Notes: generated from the sequence alone by a model not told the origin. A stretch of 64,000 nt of DNA from Leucobacter sp. L43 (GCF_016597785.1 NZ_JAENJG010000001.1:1116001-1180000), one strand, 5' to 3'; positions 9,207 to 18,612 are shown, counted from the first letter of the stretch. Translations and numbers: made by a program.

Positions 9207-11332
9207 ACGACGAACCGCGCGACCCCTCCGATGTCCGGGTCGAACTCCCAGCAGACCGGTACATCGACCGCGAGCTGAGCTGGCTCGACTTCAACCAGCG
9301 CGTGCTCGAGCTCGCAGAGGACCCGTCGACGCCGGTGCTCGAGCGGGCGAACTTCCTCGCGATCTTCGCCGCGAACCTGGACGAGTTCTTCATGGTGCGC
9401 GTCGCCGGCCTGCGACGGCGCATCATCACCGGCCTCGCGGTTCCGACGAACGTGGGACGCGCTCCGACCGACGTGCTCGCGAACATCAACCGACGCGCCT
9501 ATGAGTTGCAGTTGCGGCACGCCGAGTGCTTCCGCGGTCACGTGCAGCCCGCGCTCGCCGAGTCCGGAATCAACATCGTCGACTGGGATGAGCTCGATGA
9601 CGCGGATCGCGAGATCCTCACCGACTACTACGAGCAGCGGATCTACCCCGTGCTCATGCCGCTCGCCGTCGACCCGGCGCACCCATTCCCCTACATCTCC
9701 GGCCGCGCCCTCAACCTGTCGATCCGGGTGCGCAACCCGAACACCGACAAGATCGAGTTCGCGCGCCTCAAGGTGCCGCAGATGATCCCGCGCTACGTCC
9801 GCGTCGACGGTCGAGAGAGCGTCGACAACGTGCGCTTCATCCCGCTCGAAGAGCTCATCGCGAATCAGCTGGGCGGCCTCTTCCCCGGCATGGAGGTCAT
9901 CGACCACCACGTCTTCCGCGTGACGCGCAATGAAGATGTCGAGATCGAAGAGGACGAGACCGAGAATCTGATTCAGGCGCTCGAGAAGGAGCTGCTGCGC
10001 CGCCGCTTCGGGCCGCCCATCCGCCTGGAGATCTCGGATGACATGGATGAGGCGACGCTCGAACTGCTCGTGCGCGAGTTCGACATCGACGAGCAGCAGG
10101 TCTACACCCTTCCGGCACCGCTCGATCTCAGCGGCCTGTTCGCCCTCACGCGGGTGGCGCGGCCCGACCTGAAGTTCAAGCCGCACATCCCGGTCACCCA
10201 CCCCCAGTTCCGCGTCGGCGCTCCGAGCGACAAGCTCGACACGTTCGCCGCCATCGCTCGGCGCGAGGTGCTCGTGCACCACCCCTACGAGTCGTTCGCC
10301 ACGAGTGTGCAGGCGTTCGTCGAACAGGCCGCGACCGATCCCGATGTGCTCGCCATCAAGCAGACGCTGTATCGCACCTCCGGCGACAGCCCCATCGTGG
10401 CGTCGCTCATCAAGGCCGCGGAAGCCGGCAAGCAGGTGCTCGCGCTCGTCGAGGTGAAGGCGCGGTTCGACGAAGAGGCGAACATCACGTGGGCCCGCAA
10501 GCTCGAGCAGGCCGGGGTGCACGTCGTATACGGGCTCGTCGGATTGAAGACGCACTGCAAGCTCGTCCACGTGATCCGCGAAGAAGGCGGTCGCCTCGCG
10601 CACTACTGTCATATCGGGACCGGCAACTACAATCCGAAGACCAGTCGCATCTACGAGGACTTCGGGCTGTTCACATCGTCCCCCGAGGTGGGACGCGACG
10701 TCACGAAGCTCTTCAACGTACTGTCCGGCTATGCCATCGAGACGGACTACGACCGCCTCCTCGTCGCCCCGCTGCAGCTGCGCAGCGGACTCCTCGAACG
10801 CATCGAGCGCGAGGCGGAGCATGCACGCGCCGGCCGCCCGAGCGGCATTCGGCTCAAAGGCAACTCGATGGTCGACGAGACCATCATCGACGCGCTCTAC
10901 CGCGCGAGTCAGGCCGGTGTGCCCATCGACGTGTGGATGCGCGGCATCTGCTCGATCCGCGCCGAAGTGCCGGGCCTCTCCGAGACGATTCGCGTCCGGT
11001 CCGTGCTGGGCCGCTACCTCGAGCACTCGCGCATCTACTCGTTCGAGAACGGCGGAGAGCGCGAAGTGTTCATCGGCAGCGCCGACCTCATGCACCGCAA
11101 CCTCGACCGTCGCATCGAGGTGCTCGTGCGCCTCGATGAGCGCGAACACCTCGAGCGCATCTCCCGCTTCTTCGACTTCGCCTTCAGCGACGACGTCTCG
11201 TCGTGGCGCATGCTGCCGGATGGCAGCTGGCATCGGAGCGTGACGAACGAGGCCGGCGAAGTGCTCCCCGATCTGCAGGATCTGGTCATGGAGGATCGCA
11301 CCGAGGCGCGCCGTGCGCGGAGATCGCGGTGA
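9203..11332 (+). CDS. ppk1: Polyphosphate kinase 1
   Basis: Reversible synthesis of inorganic polyphosphate from ATP. The 709-residue protein has the whole PPK1 architecture: N-terminal helical domain (ELSWLDFNQRVLELA), head domain, and two phospholipase-D-like catalytic domains with the phosphohistidine region KTHCKLVHVIREEGG, the HIGTGNYNPKTSRIYEDFGL motif and the second histidine in LGRYLEHSRIYSF. ATG at 9203 overlaps the mshD stop. A CACAAT box (9191-9196) 6 nt upstream suggests an additional internal, leaderless promoter. It is followed by a 4-nt-overlapping nudix gene, the same order as ppk1-mutT1 in mycobacteria, and then by pst genes. Confidence 0.96.
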   Translation: MNDEPRDPSDVRVELPADRYIDRELSWLDFNQRVLELAEDPSTPVLERANFLAIFAANLDEFFMVRVAGLRRRIITGLAVPTNVGRAPTDVLANINRRAYELQLRHAECFRGHVQPALAESGINIVDWDELDDADREILTDYYEQRIYPVLMPLAVDPAHPFPYISGRALNLSIRVRNPNTDKIEFARLKVPQMIPRYVRVDGRESVDNVRFIPLEELIANQLGGLFPGMEVIDHHVFRVTRNEDVEIEEDETENLIQALEKELLRRRFGPPIRLEISDDMDEATLELLVREFDIDEQQVYTLPAPLDLSGLFALTRVARPDLKFKPHIPVTHPQFRVGAPSDKLDTFAAIARREVLVHHPYESFATSVQAFVEQAATDPDVLAIKQTLYRTSGDSPIVASLIKAAEAGKQVLALVEVKARFDEEANITWARKLEQAGVHVVYGLVGLKTHCKLVHVIREEGGRLAHYCHIGTGNYNPKTSRIYEDFGLFTSSPEVGRDVTKLFNVLSGYAIETDYDRLLVAPLQLRSGLLERIEREAEHARAGRPSGIRLKGNSMVDETIIDALYRASQAGVPIDVWMRGICSIRAEVPGLSETIRVRSVLGRYLEHSRIYSFENGGEREVFIGSADLMHRNLDRRIEVLVRLDEREHLERISRFFDFAFSDDVSSWRMLPDGSWHRSVTNEAGEVLPDLQDLVMEDRTEARRARRSR

Positions 11333-12282
11333 CGGAGGAGGTCTTCGCCGCCGGAACCGTCTGCTGGACCCGCGATGCCCGCGCTGACGGGAGCGAGCAG
11401 GTGCTCGTGCTCGTCATCCACCGACCGAAACGGCGAGACATCTCGTTTCCGAAGGGCAAGCTCGAACCAGGCGAGAGCCTGCCGCAGGCCGCGGTGCGCG
11501 AGACTCGCGAGGAGACCGGGCTGAAGGTGCGGCTCGATCAGCATCTCGGCACGATCCACTACGGACTCAGCGGCAACCGTCGGAAGACGGTGCAGTACTG
11601 GGCCGTCCAGGTCCCGAGGAAGCGTGCGCTCGAAGCCGCGTTTCAGCCGAACGGCGAAGTCGATGCGATCGAGTGGGTGCCCATCGACGAGGTGCGCGGG
11701 CGGCTCACCTATTCCGCCGATCAGGAGCTCTTCGACGTCTTCCTGAAACTGGCCGAGCACGATCACCTCGACAGCTTCTCCGTGACGCTGCTGCGCCACG
11801 GGAAAGCACTTCCGCGCGCTCAGAGCGGTGAGCCAGACCATCTCCGCCCGTTGACCGACTTCGGGAAGGCTCAAGCCGCCGCCCTGGTGCCGATCCTCGA
11901 TGCATTCGGACCTCGGCGCATCTACACGTCGACGGCTGTGCGATGCGTGGAGACCGTCAGACCGTTCGCCGAGCGTCGGCGCAAACCGGCGCGACTCACC
12001 GACGCGATCAGCCAGGACTCGTGGGGTGCGGGCGAACTCGCGGGGCTGCGCGAACTGATCGCCGCGATCGTCAGCCGCGGCAAGAACGTGCTGCTCTGCA
12101 GCCACCGACCCGTGCTGCCGGATCTCGCTCGCGAGCTCGCACTCGCCACCGGAGGTCGCATCGGCGCCTATCTGGAAGAAGCGACCACGCTGCCGACCGC
12201 CGGGTTCTCCGTGTTCCATCTGTCGCGGCGGCACCCCGAGGCGGGCATCCTCTCCGTTGAGACGTACCCGCTGAAGCACTGA
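11329..12282 (+). CDS. mutT1: Nudix hydrolase fused to histidine phosphatase domain (MutT1 type)
   Basis: Two-domain protein of 317 residues. The N-terminal nudix domain has a full nudix box (GKLEPGESLPQAAVRETREE), expected to hydrolyse oxidised nucleotides or dinucleoside polyphosphates; the C-terminal domain has the phosphatase RHG motif (LLRHGKA) and a later histidine (LLCSHRPVLP). This is the domain order of mycobacterial MutT1, which degrades 8-oxo-dGTP and lies next to ppk1 there too. GTG start at 11329 overlaps the ppk1 stop by 4 nt, so it is translated with ppk1. An earlier in-frame ATG at 11203 lies inside ppk1 and is not needed for the domain. Confidence 0.85.
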   Translation: MTEEVFAAGTVCWTRDARADGSEQVLVLVIHRPKRRDISFPKGKLEPGESLPQAAVRETREETGLKVRLDQHLGTIHYGLSGNRRKTVQYWAVQVPRKRALEAAFQPNGEVDAIEWVPIDEVRGRLTYSADQELFDVFLKLAEHDHLDSFSVTLLRHGKALPRAQSGEPDHLRPLTDFGKAQAAALVPILDAFGPRRIYTSTAVRCVETVRPFAERRRKPARLTDAISQDSWGAGELAGLRELIAAIVSRGKNVLLCSHRPVLPDLARELALATGGRIGAYLEEATTLPTAGFSVFHLSRRHPEAGILSVETYPLKH

Positions 12283-12361
12283 CCCCGAAGCCTCGGGATG
12301 GCCGGAAGGGCCCCGCGGAGCAGGTGCAGCCGTCCGACGACTGCGGATGCCGGCGGCGTGA

Positions 12362-12383
12362 GTTCACCTGTTGTTCACCCTCT
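12362..12383 (+). promoter_or_regulatory. PHO box: two 11-bp direct repeats upstream of pstS
   Basis: GTTCACCTGTT followed directly by GTTCACCCTCT. Tandem 11-bp units beginning GTTCA are the binding pattern of PhoP in Streptomyces. Its position 94 nt before the pstS start suggests phosphate-starvation activation. Confidence 0.75.
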
Positions 12384-12476
12384 GGCAGACCCCGCGTCAC
12401 GCAGGATGCTTAGCGTGGTGCTGTGGTCGTTTGAGGCCATCACCTCACATCCGTTTCCAGATTGGATCAATCTCAA

Positions 12477-13580
12477 GTGAAGCTCTCCGCATTCGCCAAG
12501 ATCGCCGCTATCGGCGGTATTGCTGCACTCACGCTGACCTCCTGTGCCGCCAACGAAGGCGGCAGCGCCTCCGGAAGCGATGACTCGGCTGCAACCTCGA
12601 GCCTCTCCGGCGAACTCGTCGGCGCCGGCGCCTCGTCGCAGGGCTCGGCCCAGGAAGTCTGGGTCGCCGGCTTCCAGACCGCGAACCCCGACGTCACGGT
12701 GAACTACGAGCCCTCCGGCTCGGGCGCCGGCCGCGAGACCTTCCAGCAGGGCGCGAGCGCCTTCGCGGGCTCCGACCGTGCGTTCAAGGCCGAAGAGATC
12801 TCGGCGGGCCCCTTCGACGGTTGCGCCACCGGCGACATCGTCGAGTTCCCCGCCTACATCTCCCCGATCGCAGTGATCTTCAACGTCGAGGGCGTCGATT
12901 CGCTGAAGCTCGACGCACCGACCGTTGCGAAGATCTTCTCCGGCGCCATCACCAGCTGGAACGACCCGGCCATCGCCGACCAGAACCCCGACGTCGAGCT
13001 GCCCGAGGGCAACATCACTGCCGTGCACCGCTCCGACGACTCCGGCACCACGGGCAACTTCACCGAGTACCTCGCGGCAGCAGCGGCCGATGACTGGACC
13101 GCCGGTTCCATCGAGACCTGGCCGACCGAGTTCGGCGGCGAAGGCGCGCAGGGCACCTCGGGCGTCGTCAGCGCGGTGAAGAACGGCAGCGGCACCATCG
13201 GTTACGCCGACGCTTCGCAGGCCGGCGACCTCGGCACCGTCGACATCAAGGTCGGCGAGGATTACGTGCCGTACTCCCCCGAAGCCGCTGCAGCCATCGT
13301 CGACGCTTCGTCGCTTGAGGAGGGCCGCACCGAAGGCGACCTCGCCATCACGCTCGATCGCACCTCGACCGAGGACGGCGTCTACCCGATCGTGCTCGTG
13401 AGCTACCTCATCGGGTGCGCCGAGTACGAGGATGCGGCGAACGCCGAGCTCGTGAAGTCGTACTTCAGCTACATCGTGAGCGAAGAAGGCCAGTCGGCGG
13501 CTCAGGAATCGGCCGGCAACGCGCCGATCTCCGAAGATCTCCGCGGCCAGGTGCAGACCGCGATCGACTCGATCAGCTGA
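12477..13580 (+). CDS. pstS: Phosphate ABC transporter substrate-binding lipoprotein
   Basis: Captures inorganic phosphate outside the membrane and delivers it to PstCA. The 367-residue product has a lipoprotein signal (residues 1-22, lipobox LTSC, Cys23), a Ser/Gly-rich linker and PstS phosphate-binding loops (GAGASSQGSAQE; SGSGAGRETFQ; HRSDDSGTTGNFTEYL). GTG at 12477 gives a normal signal peptide; the TTG at 12462 is an alternative adding five residues. A PHO box lies upstream and a large hairpin follows, so PstS is probably made in excess over the permease. First gene of pstSCAB. Confidence 0.94.
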   Translation: MKLSAFAKIAAIGGIAALTLTSCAANEGGSASGSDDSAATSSLSGELVGAGASSQGSAQEVWVAGFQTANPDVTVNYEPSGSGAGRETFQQGASAFAGSDRAFKAEEISAGPFDGCATGDIVEFPAYISPIAVIFNVEGVDSLKLDAPTVAKIFSGAITSWNDPAIADQNPDVELPEGNITAVHRSDDSGTTGNFTEYLAAAAADDWTAGSIETWPTEFGGEGAQGTSGVVSAVKNGSGTIGYADASQAGDLGTVDIKVGEDYVPYSPEAAAAIVDASSLEEGRTEGDLAITLDRTSTEDGVYPIVLVSYLIGCAEYEDAANAELVKSYFSYIVSEEGQSAAQESAGNAPISEDLRGQVQTAIDSIS

Positions 13581-13586
13581 TCTCCG

Positions 13587-13625
13587 AGGTGGGAAGGGCG
13601 CGGACGTGTCGCGCCCCTCCCACCT
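13587..13625 (+). terminator. Intercistronic hairpin between pstS and pstC
   Basis: 16-bp stem with a single A-C mismatch (13587-13602 with 13610-13625) and a 7-nt loop, without a U-run. Probably an attenuator or mRNA stabiliser that favours PstS over PstCA. Confidence 0.6.
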
Positions 13626-13680
13626 CCGATCGCCGCCAGGTGATCCCCCCAGCAGTTCCCTCCCAGACCTCGGAGACTCA

Positions 13681-14619
13681 GTGACCGTCACTTCCGCCCC
13701 CGCCAAGCCGGTGCTCAGCATCGGCGACCGCGTCTTCTCGCGCTCCGCGGTCTTCGCGGGCAGCATGATCCTCGTCACCCTCGCTGCCGTCGCGATCTTC
13801 CTCATCGTGCAGAGCGTCCCCGCCTTCGTCGCCACCGATGAAAGCGCGTCGCTGCTCACCAGCAACTTCTGGTCGTACGTCGGTCCGCTCGTCTTCGGTA
13901 CGGTCTGGGCCGCTGCTCTCGCCCTCCTGATCGCGCTCCCGCTGGCGATCGGCATCGCCCTCTTCATCTCCCACTACGCGCCTCGCCAGCTCGCGCAGGT
14001 GCTCGGCTACATCGTGGATCTGCTCGCGGCAGTGCCGAGCGTCGTATTCGGCCTGTGGGGCATCGGCGTGCTCGCGCCCGCGGCACGCCCGATCTTCGAG
14101 TGGCTCAACACGTACCTCGGGTGGATCCCGTTCTTCAGCGGCACGGTCAGCGGCACCGGGCGCACCATCCTGACGGCCGCGCTCGTGCTCGCCGTGATGA
14201 TCCTCCCGATCATGACGGCGATCTGCCGTGAGATCTTCCTGCAGGCGCCCGTGCTGCACGAGGAGGCCGCGCTGGCGCTCGGCGCGACCCGCTGGGAGAT
14301 GATCCGCATGGCGGTGCTCCCCTTCGGTCGCCCCGGCATCATCTCCGCCGCCATGCTCGGCCTCGGGCGAGCGCTCGGTGAGACGATGGCCGTCGCGATG
14401 GTGCTCTCGGCCACCGGTCTCGTCTCGTTCCGGCTGCTCACCTCCGAGAACCCCTCGACGATCGCGGCGAACATCGCCCTCTCGTTCCCGGAGGCCTACG
14501 GGGAGAACATCAACGTGCTCATCGCCACCGGCCTCATCCTGTTCATCGTCACCTTCCTGGTGAACGCGCTCGCTCGCTGGATCGTGAGCCGCCGCGCCGA
14601 GTTCTCGGCGGCCAACTGA
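13681..14619 (+). CDS. pstC: Phosphate ABC transporter permease PstC
   Basis: One half of the membrane channel for phosphate import. The 312-residue protein has about six membrane helices and the permease EAA-type loop (EEAALALGATRWEMIRMAVL) that docks the ATPase, followed by LGRALGETMAVAMVL as in PstC/PstA. The start is taken at GTG 13681, giving a 25-residue cytoplasmic head before the first helix. Stop overlaps the first candidate start of pstA by one base (TGATG). Confidence 0.93.
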   Translation: MTVTSAPAKPVLSIGDRVFSRSAVFAGSMILVTLAAVAIFLIVQSVPAFVATDESASLLTSNFWSYVGPLVFGTVWAAALALLIALPLAIGIALFISHYAPRQLAQVLGYIVDLLAAVPSVVFGLWGIGVLAPAARPIFEWLNTYLGWIPFFSGTVSGTGRTILTAALVLAVMILPIMTAICREIFLQAPVLHEEAALALGATRWEMIRMAVLPFGRPGIISAAMLGLGRALGETMAVAMVLSATGLVSFRLLTSENPSTIAANIALSFPEAYGENINVLIATGLILFIVTFLVNALARWIVSRRAEFSAAN

Positions 14620-15740
14620 TGCTCCAGCAGACCGAACCGAAACAAGAGGGGACCACTTCCGTGGCCATCACCGTCCGCCCCGTCCGCGCAGGTTCTTCGC
14701 TCGCCGGCAACCGGTTGTCGCGCTCGACGCCGTGGTTCGTGCTCGTCGGCTGCCTCGCCGCAGCGTTCGCACTCTTCGGCCTTCTCGCCGCGTCTTCCGG
14801 CAGCGAGTTCTCGATCGTGGGCGCGGTGCTCATCGGTGCGATCGCCTACGTGCTCGTGATCACGATCATGTCGGCCGCCGTCGAGGGCAGTCGCCAGGCC
14901 ATGGACCGCTTCATCACGGCCATCGTCTCCGGAGCGTTCCTGCTCGCCATGGTGCCGCTGGTCTCGGTCGCGATCACCGTGGTCTCGAACGGCCTCGCAC
15001 GCTTCGACGCCGAGTTCTTCAACTCCTCCATGCGCAACGTCACGGGCGAGGGCGGCGGTGCGCTCCACGCCATGATCGGCACGCTGCTGATCACGCTCGC
15101 GGCCTCGGTCATCTCGGTGCCGCTCGGCCTCATGACGTCGATCTACCTCGTCGAGTACGGACGCGGGCGGGTGGCGAAGACCATCACCTTCCTCGTCGAC
15201 GTCATGACGGGCATCCCCTCGATCGTCGCCGGCCTGTTCGCCTACGCGGTCTTCGCGCTCTTCCTCGGCCCCGGCGTGCGCATGGGCATCGTCGGCGCGG
15301 TAGCCCTCTCAGTGCTGATGATCCCGGTCGTCGTCCGTTCGAGCGAGGAGATGCTCCGCCTCGTTCCCAATGAGCTGCGAGAAGCCTCGTACGCCCTGGG
15401 GGTGCCGAAGTGGCGCACCATCACCAAGGTCGTCCTGCCCACCTCCATCGCGGGCATCACCACCGGCATCATGCTCTCCATCGCTCGCGTCATCGGCGAG
15501 ACGGCGCCGCTGCTCATCACCGCCGGGTTCACCGCCTCGATGAACTACGACCTCTTCTCGGACCGCATGCAGTCGCTGCCCGTGTACGTGTACACGCAGT
15601 TCATGAACCAGGGCAACCCGGCCGAAGCCTTCATCGACCGCGCCTGGGCCGCAGCGCTCGCGCTGATCCTCATCGTCATGGCGCTCAACCTGCTCGGCCG
15701 TCTCATCGCCCGCTGGTTCGCCCCTAAGACCGGCCGCTGA
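14619..15740 (+). CDS. pstA: Phosphate ABC transporter permease PstA
   Basis: Second membrane subunit of the phosphate importer. The 373-residue product has two extra N-terminal helices and the core six-helix permease with the loop [20 protein letters not shown] and the [15 protein letters not shown] segment. Two starts are possible: ATG 14619, overlapping the pstC stop, and GTG 14661, which has a better ribosome site (AGAGGGGA) and would shorten the protein by 14 residues. I report the longer form; the domains are unaffected. Confidence 0.92.
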   Translation: MLQQTEPKQEGTTSVAITVRPVRAGSSLAGNRLSRSTPWFVLVGCLAAAFALFGLLAASSGSEFSIVGAVLIGAIAYVLVITIMSAAVEGSRQAMDRFITAIVSGAFLLAMVPLVSVAITVVSNGLARFDAEFFNSSMRNVTGEGGGALHAMIGTLLITLAASVISVPLGLMTSIYLVEYGRGRVAKTITFLVDVMTGIPSIVAGLFAYAVFALFLGPGVRMGIVGAVALSVLMIPVVVRSSEEMLRLVPNELREASYALGVPKWRTITKVVLPTSIAGITTGIMLSIARVIGETAPLLITAGFTASMNYDLFSDRMQSLPVYVYTQFMNQGNPAEAFIDRAWAAALALILIVMALNLLGRLIARWFAPKTGR

Positions 15741-15780
15741 GCCGCTCCCCTTTCCGCTGACTCCGAACGAAAGAATCACC

Positions 15781-16560
15781 ATGTCGAAGCGCATCGAGGT
15801 CAAAGACCTCAACGTCTACTACTCGAAGTTCCTGGCGGTCGAGGATGTCTCGATCAACATCGAACCCCGCAGCGTCACCGCGTTCATCGGCCCCTCGGGT
15901 TGCGGCAAGTCGACCTTCCTGCGCACGCTCAACCGCATGCACGAGGTCATCCCCGGCGCGCGCGTCGAAGGCGAAGTCCTGCTCGACGGAGAGGACCTCT
16001 ACGGCACCGGCGTCGACCCCGTGCTCGTGCGTCGCCAGGTGGGCATGGTGTTCCAGCGCCCCAACCCCTTCCCCACCATGTCGATCCGCGACAACGTGCT
16101 CGCCGGCGTGCGACTCAACGACCGCCGCATGTCGAAGAGCGACTCCGATGCGCTCGTCGAGAAGTCGCTGGTCGGCGCGAACCTCTGGAACGAGGTGAAG
16201 GATCGCCTCGACAAGCCGGGCTCAGGGCTCTCGGGCGGGCAGCAGCAGCGACTCTGCATCGCACGCGCCATCGCCGTCGAACCCGAGGTGCTCCTCATGG
16301 ACGAGCCCTGCTCGGCGCTCGACCCGATCTCGACCCTCGCCATCGAGGATCTCATCGATCAGCTCAAGCAGGAGTACACGATCGTCATCGTGACCCACAA
16401 CATGCAGCAGGCCTCGCGCGTCTCCGACCGCACCGCGTTCTTCAACATCGCGGGCACGGGCAAGCCGGGCAAGCTCATCGAGTACGACGACACCTCGACG
16501 ATCTTCTCCACGCCGTCCGTCCAGGCGACCGAGGATTACGTCTCGGGCCGTTTCGGGTAA
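15781..16560 (+). CDS. pstB: Phosphate ABC transporter ATPase PstB
   Basis: Energises phosphate import. The 259-residue ATPase has Walker [10 protein letters not shown], a Q-loop ([14 protein letters not shown]), signature [16 protein letters not shown], Walker [13 protein letters not shown] and the switch histidine in VTHNMQQA, with length typical of PstB. ATG at 15781 is preceded by GAAAGA. Last gene of the pst operon; phoU is not present nearby. A strong hairpin follows. Confidence 0.96.
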   Translation: MSKRIEVKDLNVYYSKFLAVEDVSINIEPRSVTAFIGPSGCGKSTFLRTLNRMHEVIPGARVEGEVLLDGEDLYGTGVDPVLVRRQVGMVFQRPNPFPTMSIRDNVLAGVRLNDRRMSKSDSDALVEKSLVGANLWNEVKDRLDKPGSGLSGGQQQRLCIARAIAVEPEVLLMDEPCSALDPISTLAIEDLIDQLKQEYTIVIVTHNMQQASRVSDRTAFFNIAGTGKPGKLIEYDDTSTIFSTPSVQATEDYVSGRFG

Positions 16561-16577
16561 CTCGCCGGCGGGGCACC

Positions 16578-16616
16578 AGCCCCGGTGCGCGCCGGTGTTC
16601 GGCGCGCACCGGGGCT
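16578..16616 (+). terminator. Hairpin terminator after pstB
   Basis: Perfect 16-bp GC-rich stem (16578-16593 with 16601-16616) and a 7-nt loop; also lies downstream of the convergent thioesterase gene. Confidence 0.75.
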
Positions 16617-16632
16617 GCTGCGTTGACCGGGG

Positions 16633-17082
16633 TCAGTCCTCGTCGCGGTTCGGCATCTCATCGGCGTGAGGCATGCGGTCGCGATCGTAGGTGATCTCCG
16701 TGTACCCGTGCGGCACCGGCACCCCTTCTGGGCCGATGTTGACGAACACGATGCGCTCGATCGACAGGATCGTCTTGCGCGTGATCATATTTCGCACCAC
16801 GGCGCGCATCGTGAGCGAGGTCCTGCCGAATTCGGTCGCGACCAGTCCCATCTCGATGAGGTCGCCCTCACGCGCAGACGCCTCGAAGTTGATCTCCGAG
16901 ATCAGCTTCGTCACGACATGCGGGTTGCCGAGCTGAATGATGGCGTAGATCGCCGCCTCTTCATCGATCCAACGCAGCAGGCTCCCCCCGAAGAGCGAAC
17001 CGTTCGCGTTCATGTCTTCCGGCCGCACCCACTTGCGCGTGGAGAAGTTGATGCCGTCTGCGTGCGCGTACTGAGATCTCAT
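16633..17082 (-). CDS. Acyl-CoA thioesterase, hotdog fold (YciA/BACH-like)
   Basis: Cytosolic thioesterase hydrolysing acyl-CoA to acid and CoA. The 149-residue single hotdog domain has the signature MNANGSLFGGSLLRWIDEEA with catalytic Asn/Asp/Glu candidates, and a core strand pattern ending in IVFVNIGPEGVPVPHG as in acyl-CoA hydrolases. Start at ATG 17082. A 183-nt region with its own -10 box precedes it (see the next entry). Chain-length preference cannot be told from sequence. Confidence 0.85.
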   Translation of the reverse strand: MRSQYAHADGINFSTRKWVRPEDMNANGSLFGGSLLRWIDEEAAIYAIIQLGNPHVVTKLISEINFEASAREGDLIEMGLVATEFGRTSLTMRAVVRNMITRKTILSIERIVFVNIGPEGVPVPHGYTEITYDRDRMPHADEMPNRDED

Positions 17083-17449
17083 GCACCCGAGCTTAGAACG
17101 CGCGCATTTCGGGCAGGAGAACAGCGATGTCTCGGGATCGAGAACGCGAGCGCTTCAGGCCGCCCTCGCCAGGGCATGAAAAGACCGAGCCGCAGAAACG
17201 CCTCTCGGCGGAAGGCCGCTCGAAGCGGCGAAAATTGGAGCCCGGGGTTACTGCGGCCCGGCACGAACCAGTTTAGCGCAGCGTGCGCTCCACGCGAGGG
17301 CGTGCCGTTTGCGCTGGGCGAACGCGCTGCTGCTGCTCATCGGCGCGAACACGAGGATTCCCACCGAGAGCGACCCCATCGTCGGCGAATGCGCCCTCGT
17401 GCTCGCGCGTTTCACTCGTGCCCGCGAGTACCTCTCGACACCCACACCG
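17083..17449 (-). other. Gene-free stretch: leader of the thioesterase gene with an overlapping small ORF
   Basis: Most of this 367-nt interval has no recognisable gene. On the minus strand a TAAACT box (17270-17275) is followed 5 nt later by a GTG at 17264 that opens a 61-codon frame; its TGA overlaps the thioesterase ATG in an ATGA (stop 17079-17081). The layout imitates a leaderless, translationally coupled leader peptide. Against this, only about 60% of its third codon positions are G or C, well below the neighbouring genes, and the peptide matches nothing I know. It may instead be a structured 5' leader. The remaining part up to 17449 shows nothing convincing. Confidence 0.35.
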
Positions 17450-18079
17450 TTACGAGAGCGTGCCGTCGCGCCAGCGCCTTGCACCGGCGTGGAGGTCGCT
17501 CGCGAACGTCGAGTAGCGCAGTGAACGGGTCGTGAGCTCCGAGGCGTGCGCGTCGTCGTGCACATCCCGCGTATCGGCGAGATCGGCGGCGCCGAGCGAC
17601 ATGATGCGGCAGTAGCTCGACGAGCGTTCGAGAGCGCCGCCCAGGTCTCCGGCGAAGACACCGCGGAGGATGGTGTCGCAGAGTCCGGCGATCGACTCCG
17701 GGGTCACCGGCTCGGCTGCACCAGCGACCACCGGATCGATCGTCGCCGTGGCTGCCGCGCCGCGGCGGAAGAGGTCAGCTGATCCTTCGGGATCAGCGTC
17801 GACGACGCGGCGCAGCAGGTACAGCCGCCACAGCACACCCGCCAGCGAGTGCGAGCTCTCGCCCGCCCACAGTTCGGCGATGTCATCGAGCCCGGTCCCC
17901 GAAGCGAGCCCGACGACTCGCTCGACGACATCGGGGTCGGCGACGCTGCGCACACGGTCGAGCAGCGCCCACGAGGTCTCCTGGGCGAGCCGGCGAGCCG
18001 CCTCCGGTTCGTCGGACCCGATGATCCAATCGAAGGTGAAACTCGGCTGCAACACAGGGCGCTGGTGATCGCGTGACAT
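17450..18079 (-). CDS. Conserved actinobacterial protein of unknown function
   Basis: Soluble, mostly helical protein of 209 residues. Segments such as FTFDWIIGSDEPEAARRLAQ, LAGVLWRLYLLRRVV and a C-terminal ARRWRDGTLS remind me of a conserved actinobacterial family that databases sometimes mislabel as an RNA polymerase subunit; no polymerase motif is visible. Ribosome site GAAAGAGG lies just before the ATG at 18079. No membrane helix or catalytic signature. Neighbours give no clue. Confidence 0.7.
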   Translation of the reverse strand: MSRDHQRPVLQPSFTFDWIIGSDEPEAARRLAQETSWALLDRVRSVADPDVVERVVGLASGTGLDDIAELWAGESSHSLAGVLWRLYLLRRVVDADPEGSADLFRRGAAATATIDPVVAGAAEPVTPESIAGLCDTILRGVFAGDLGGALERSSSYCRIMSLGAADLADTRDVHDDAHASELTTRSLRYSTFASDLHAGARRWRDGTLS

Positions 18080-18324
18080 TGGCCTCTTTCACGGTTCAAT
18101 CGGGACGGGAAGCGCGCGAGCGCATCGCGGACTTCGCGAGTCTACGCCGCTTCGCGCAGCACGACGCACAGCCCTCGCTCGACCCCGGGGAGTACCATTG
18201 AGGTCTCACGATGATCCACACTTCACGGTGGAAGTGCAACCCCCTGGGCGCCGCCCGGGCGAGATGGCAACGTGGTGGATGTTCCCGATACAGGGAATGC
18301 GCCCCATCATCGAAGGAGGACTGC

Positions 18325-18510
18325 ATGAGTGCATCTGACAAGATTTCCGCAGCAGGAGACAAGCTGAAGGGCAACGCCAAGGAGGCCGCTGGCCGGGCAA
18401 CCGGAGACGACAGCAAGGTCGCCGAGGGCAAGCTCGATCAGGCCAAGGGCGATATGAAGCAGGCCGGCGCGAACGCGAAGGATTCTGCAAAGGACGTCTT
18501 CGACAAGTAG
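18325..18510 (+). CDS. CsbD family stress protein
   Basis: Small hydrophilic protein of 61 residues made of Ala/Lys/Gly/Asp-rich helical repeats (DKLKGNAKEAAGRATGDDSK; KLDQAKGDMKQAG), the standard CsbD pattern. CsbD proteins are general-stress proteins of unknown mechanism in many bacteria. The ATG at 18325 has an excellent ribosome site (GAAGGAGGA). Followed by a strong UUCG-capped terminator, so it is a single-gene transcript. Confidence 0.88.
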   Translation: MSASDKISAAGDKLKGNAKEAAGRATGDDSKVAEGKLDQAKGDMKQAGANAKDSAKDVFDK

Positions 18511-18524
18511 TCGAAGCGGACGAG

Positions 18525-18560
18525 AACGGCCCTGCACTTCTTCGGGAGTGCAGGGCCGTT
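18525..18560 (+). terminator. Terminator hairpin with UUCG tetraloop after csbD
   Basis: 16-bp stem (18525-18540 with 18545-18560, one U-G pair) closed by a C(UUCG)G tetraloop. Confidence 0.85.
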
Positions 18561-18612
18561 CTGCGTGCTCCGGCCGAGACGGTCGCGGACGCGCGTCGAG
18601 CATTCTTGCACG

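Noticed and set aside
8972-11233. Minus-strand open frame of 753 codons
   Set aside because: Exact antisense shadow of ppk1, which has complete catalytic motifs.
12375-13967. Minus-strand frame of 530 codons across pstS and pstC
   Set aside because: Shadow of two well-supported genes and crosses their promoter.
17450-18079. RNA polymerase beta-subunit fragment, a label I recall for similar proteins
   Set aside because: The sequence has none of the RpoB motifs; the name is not supported.
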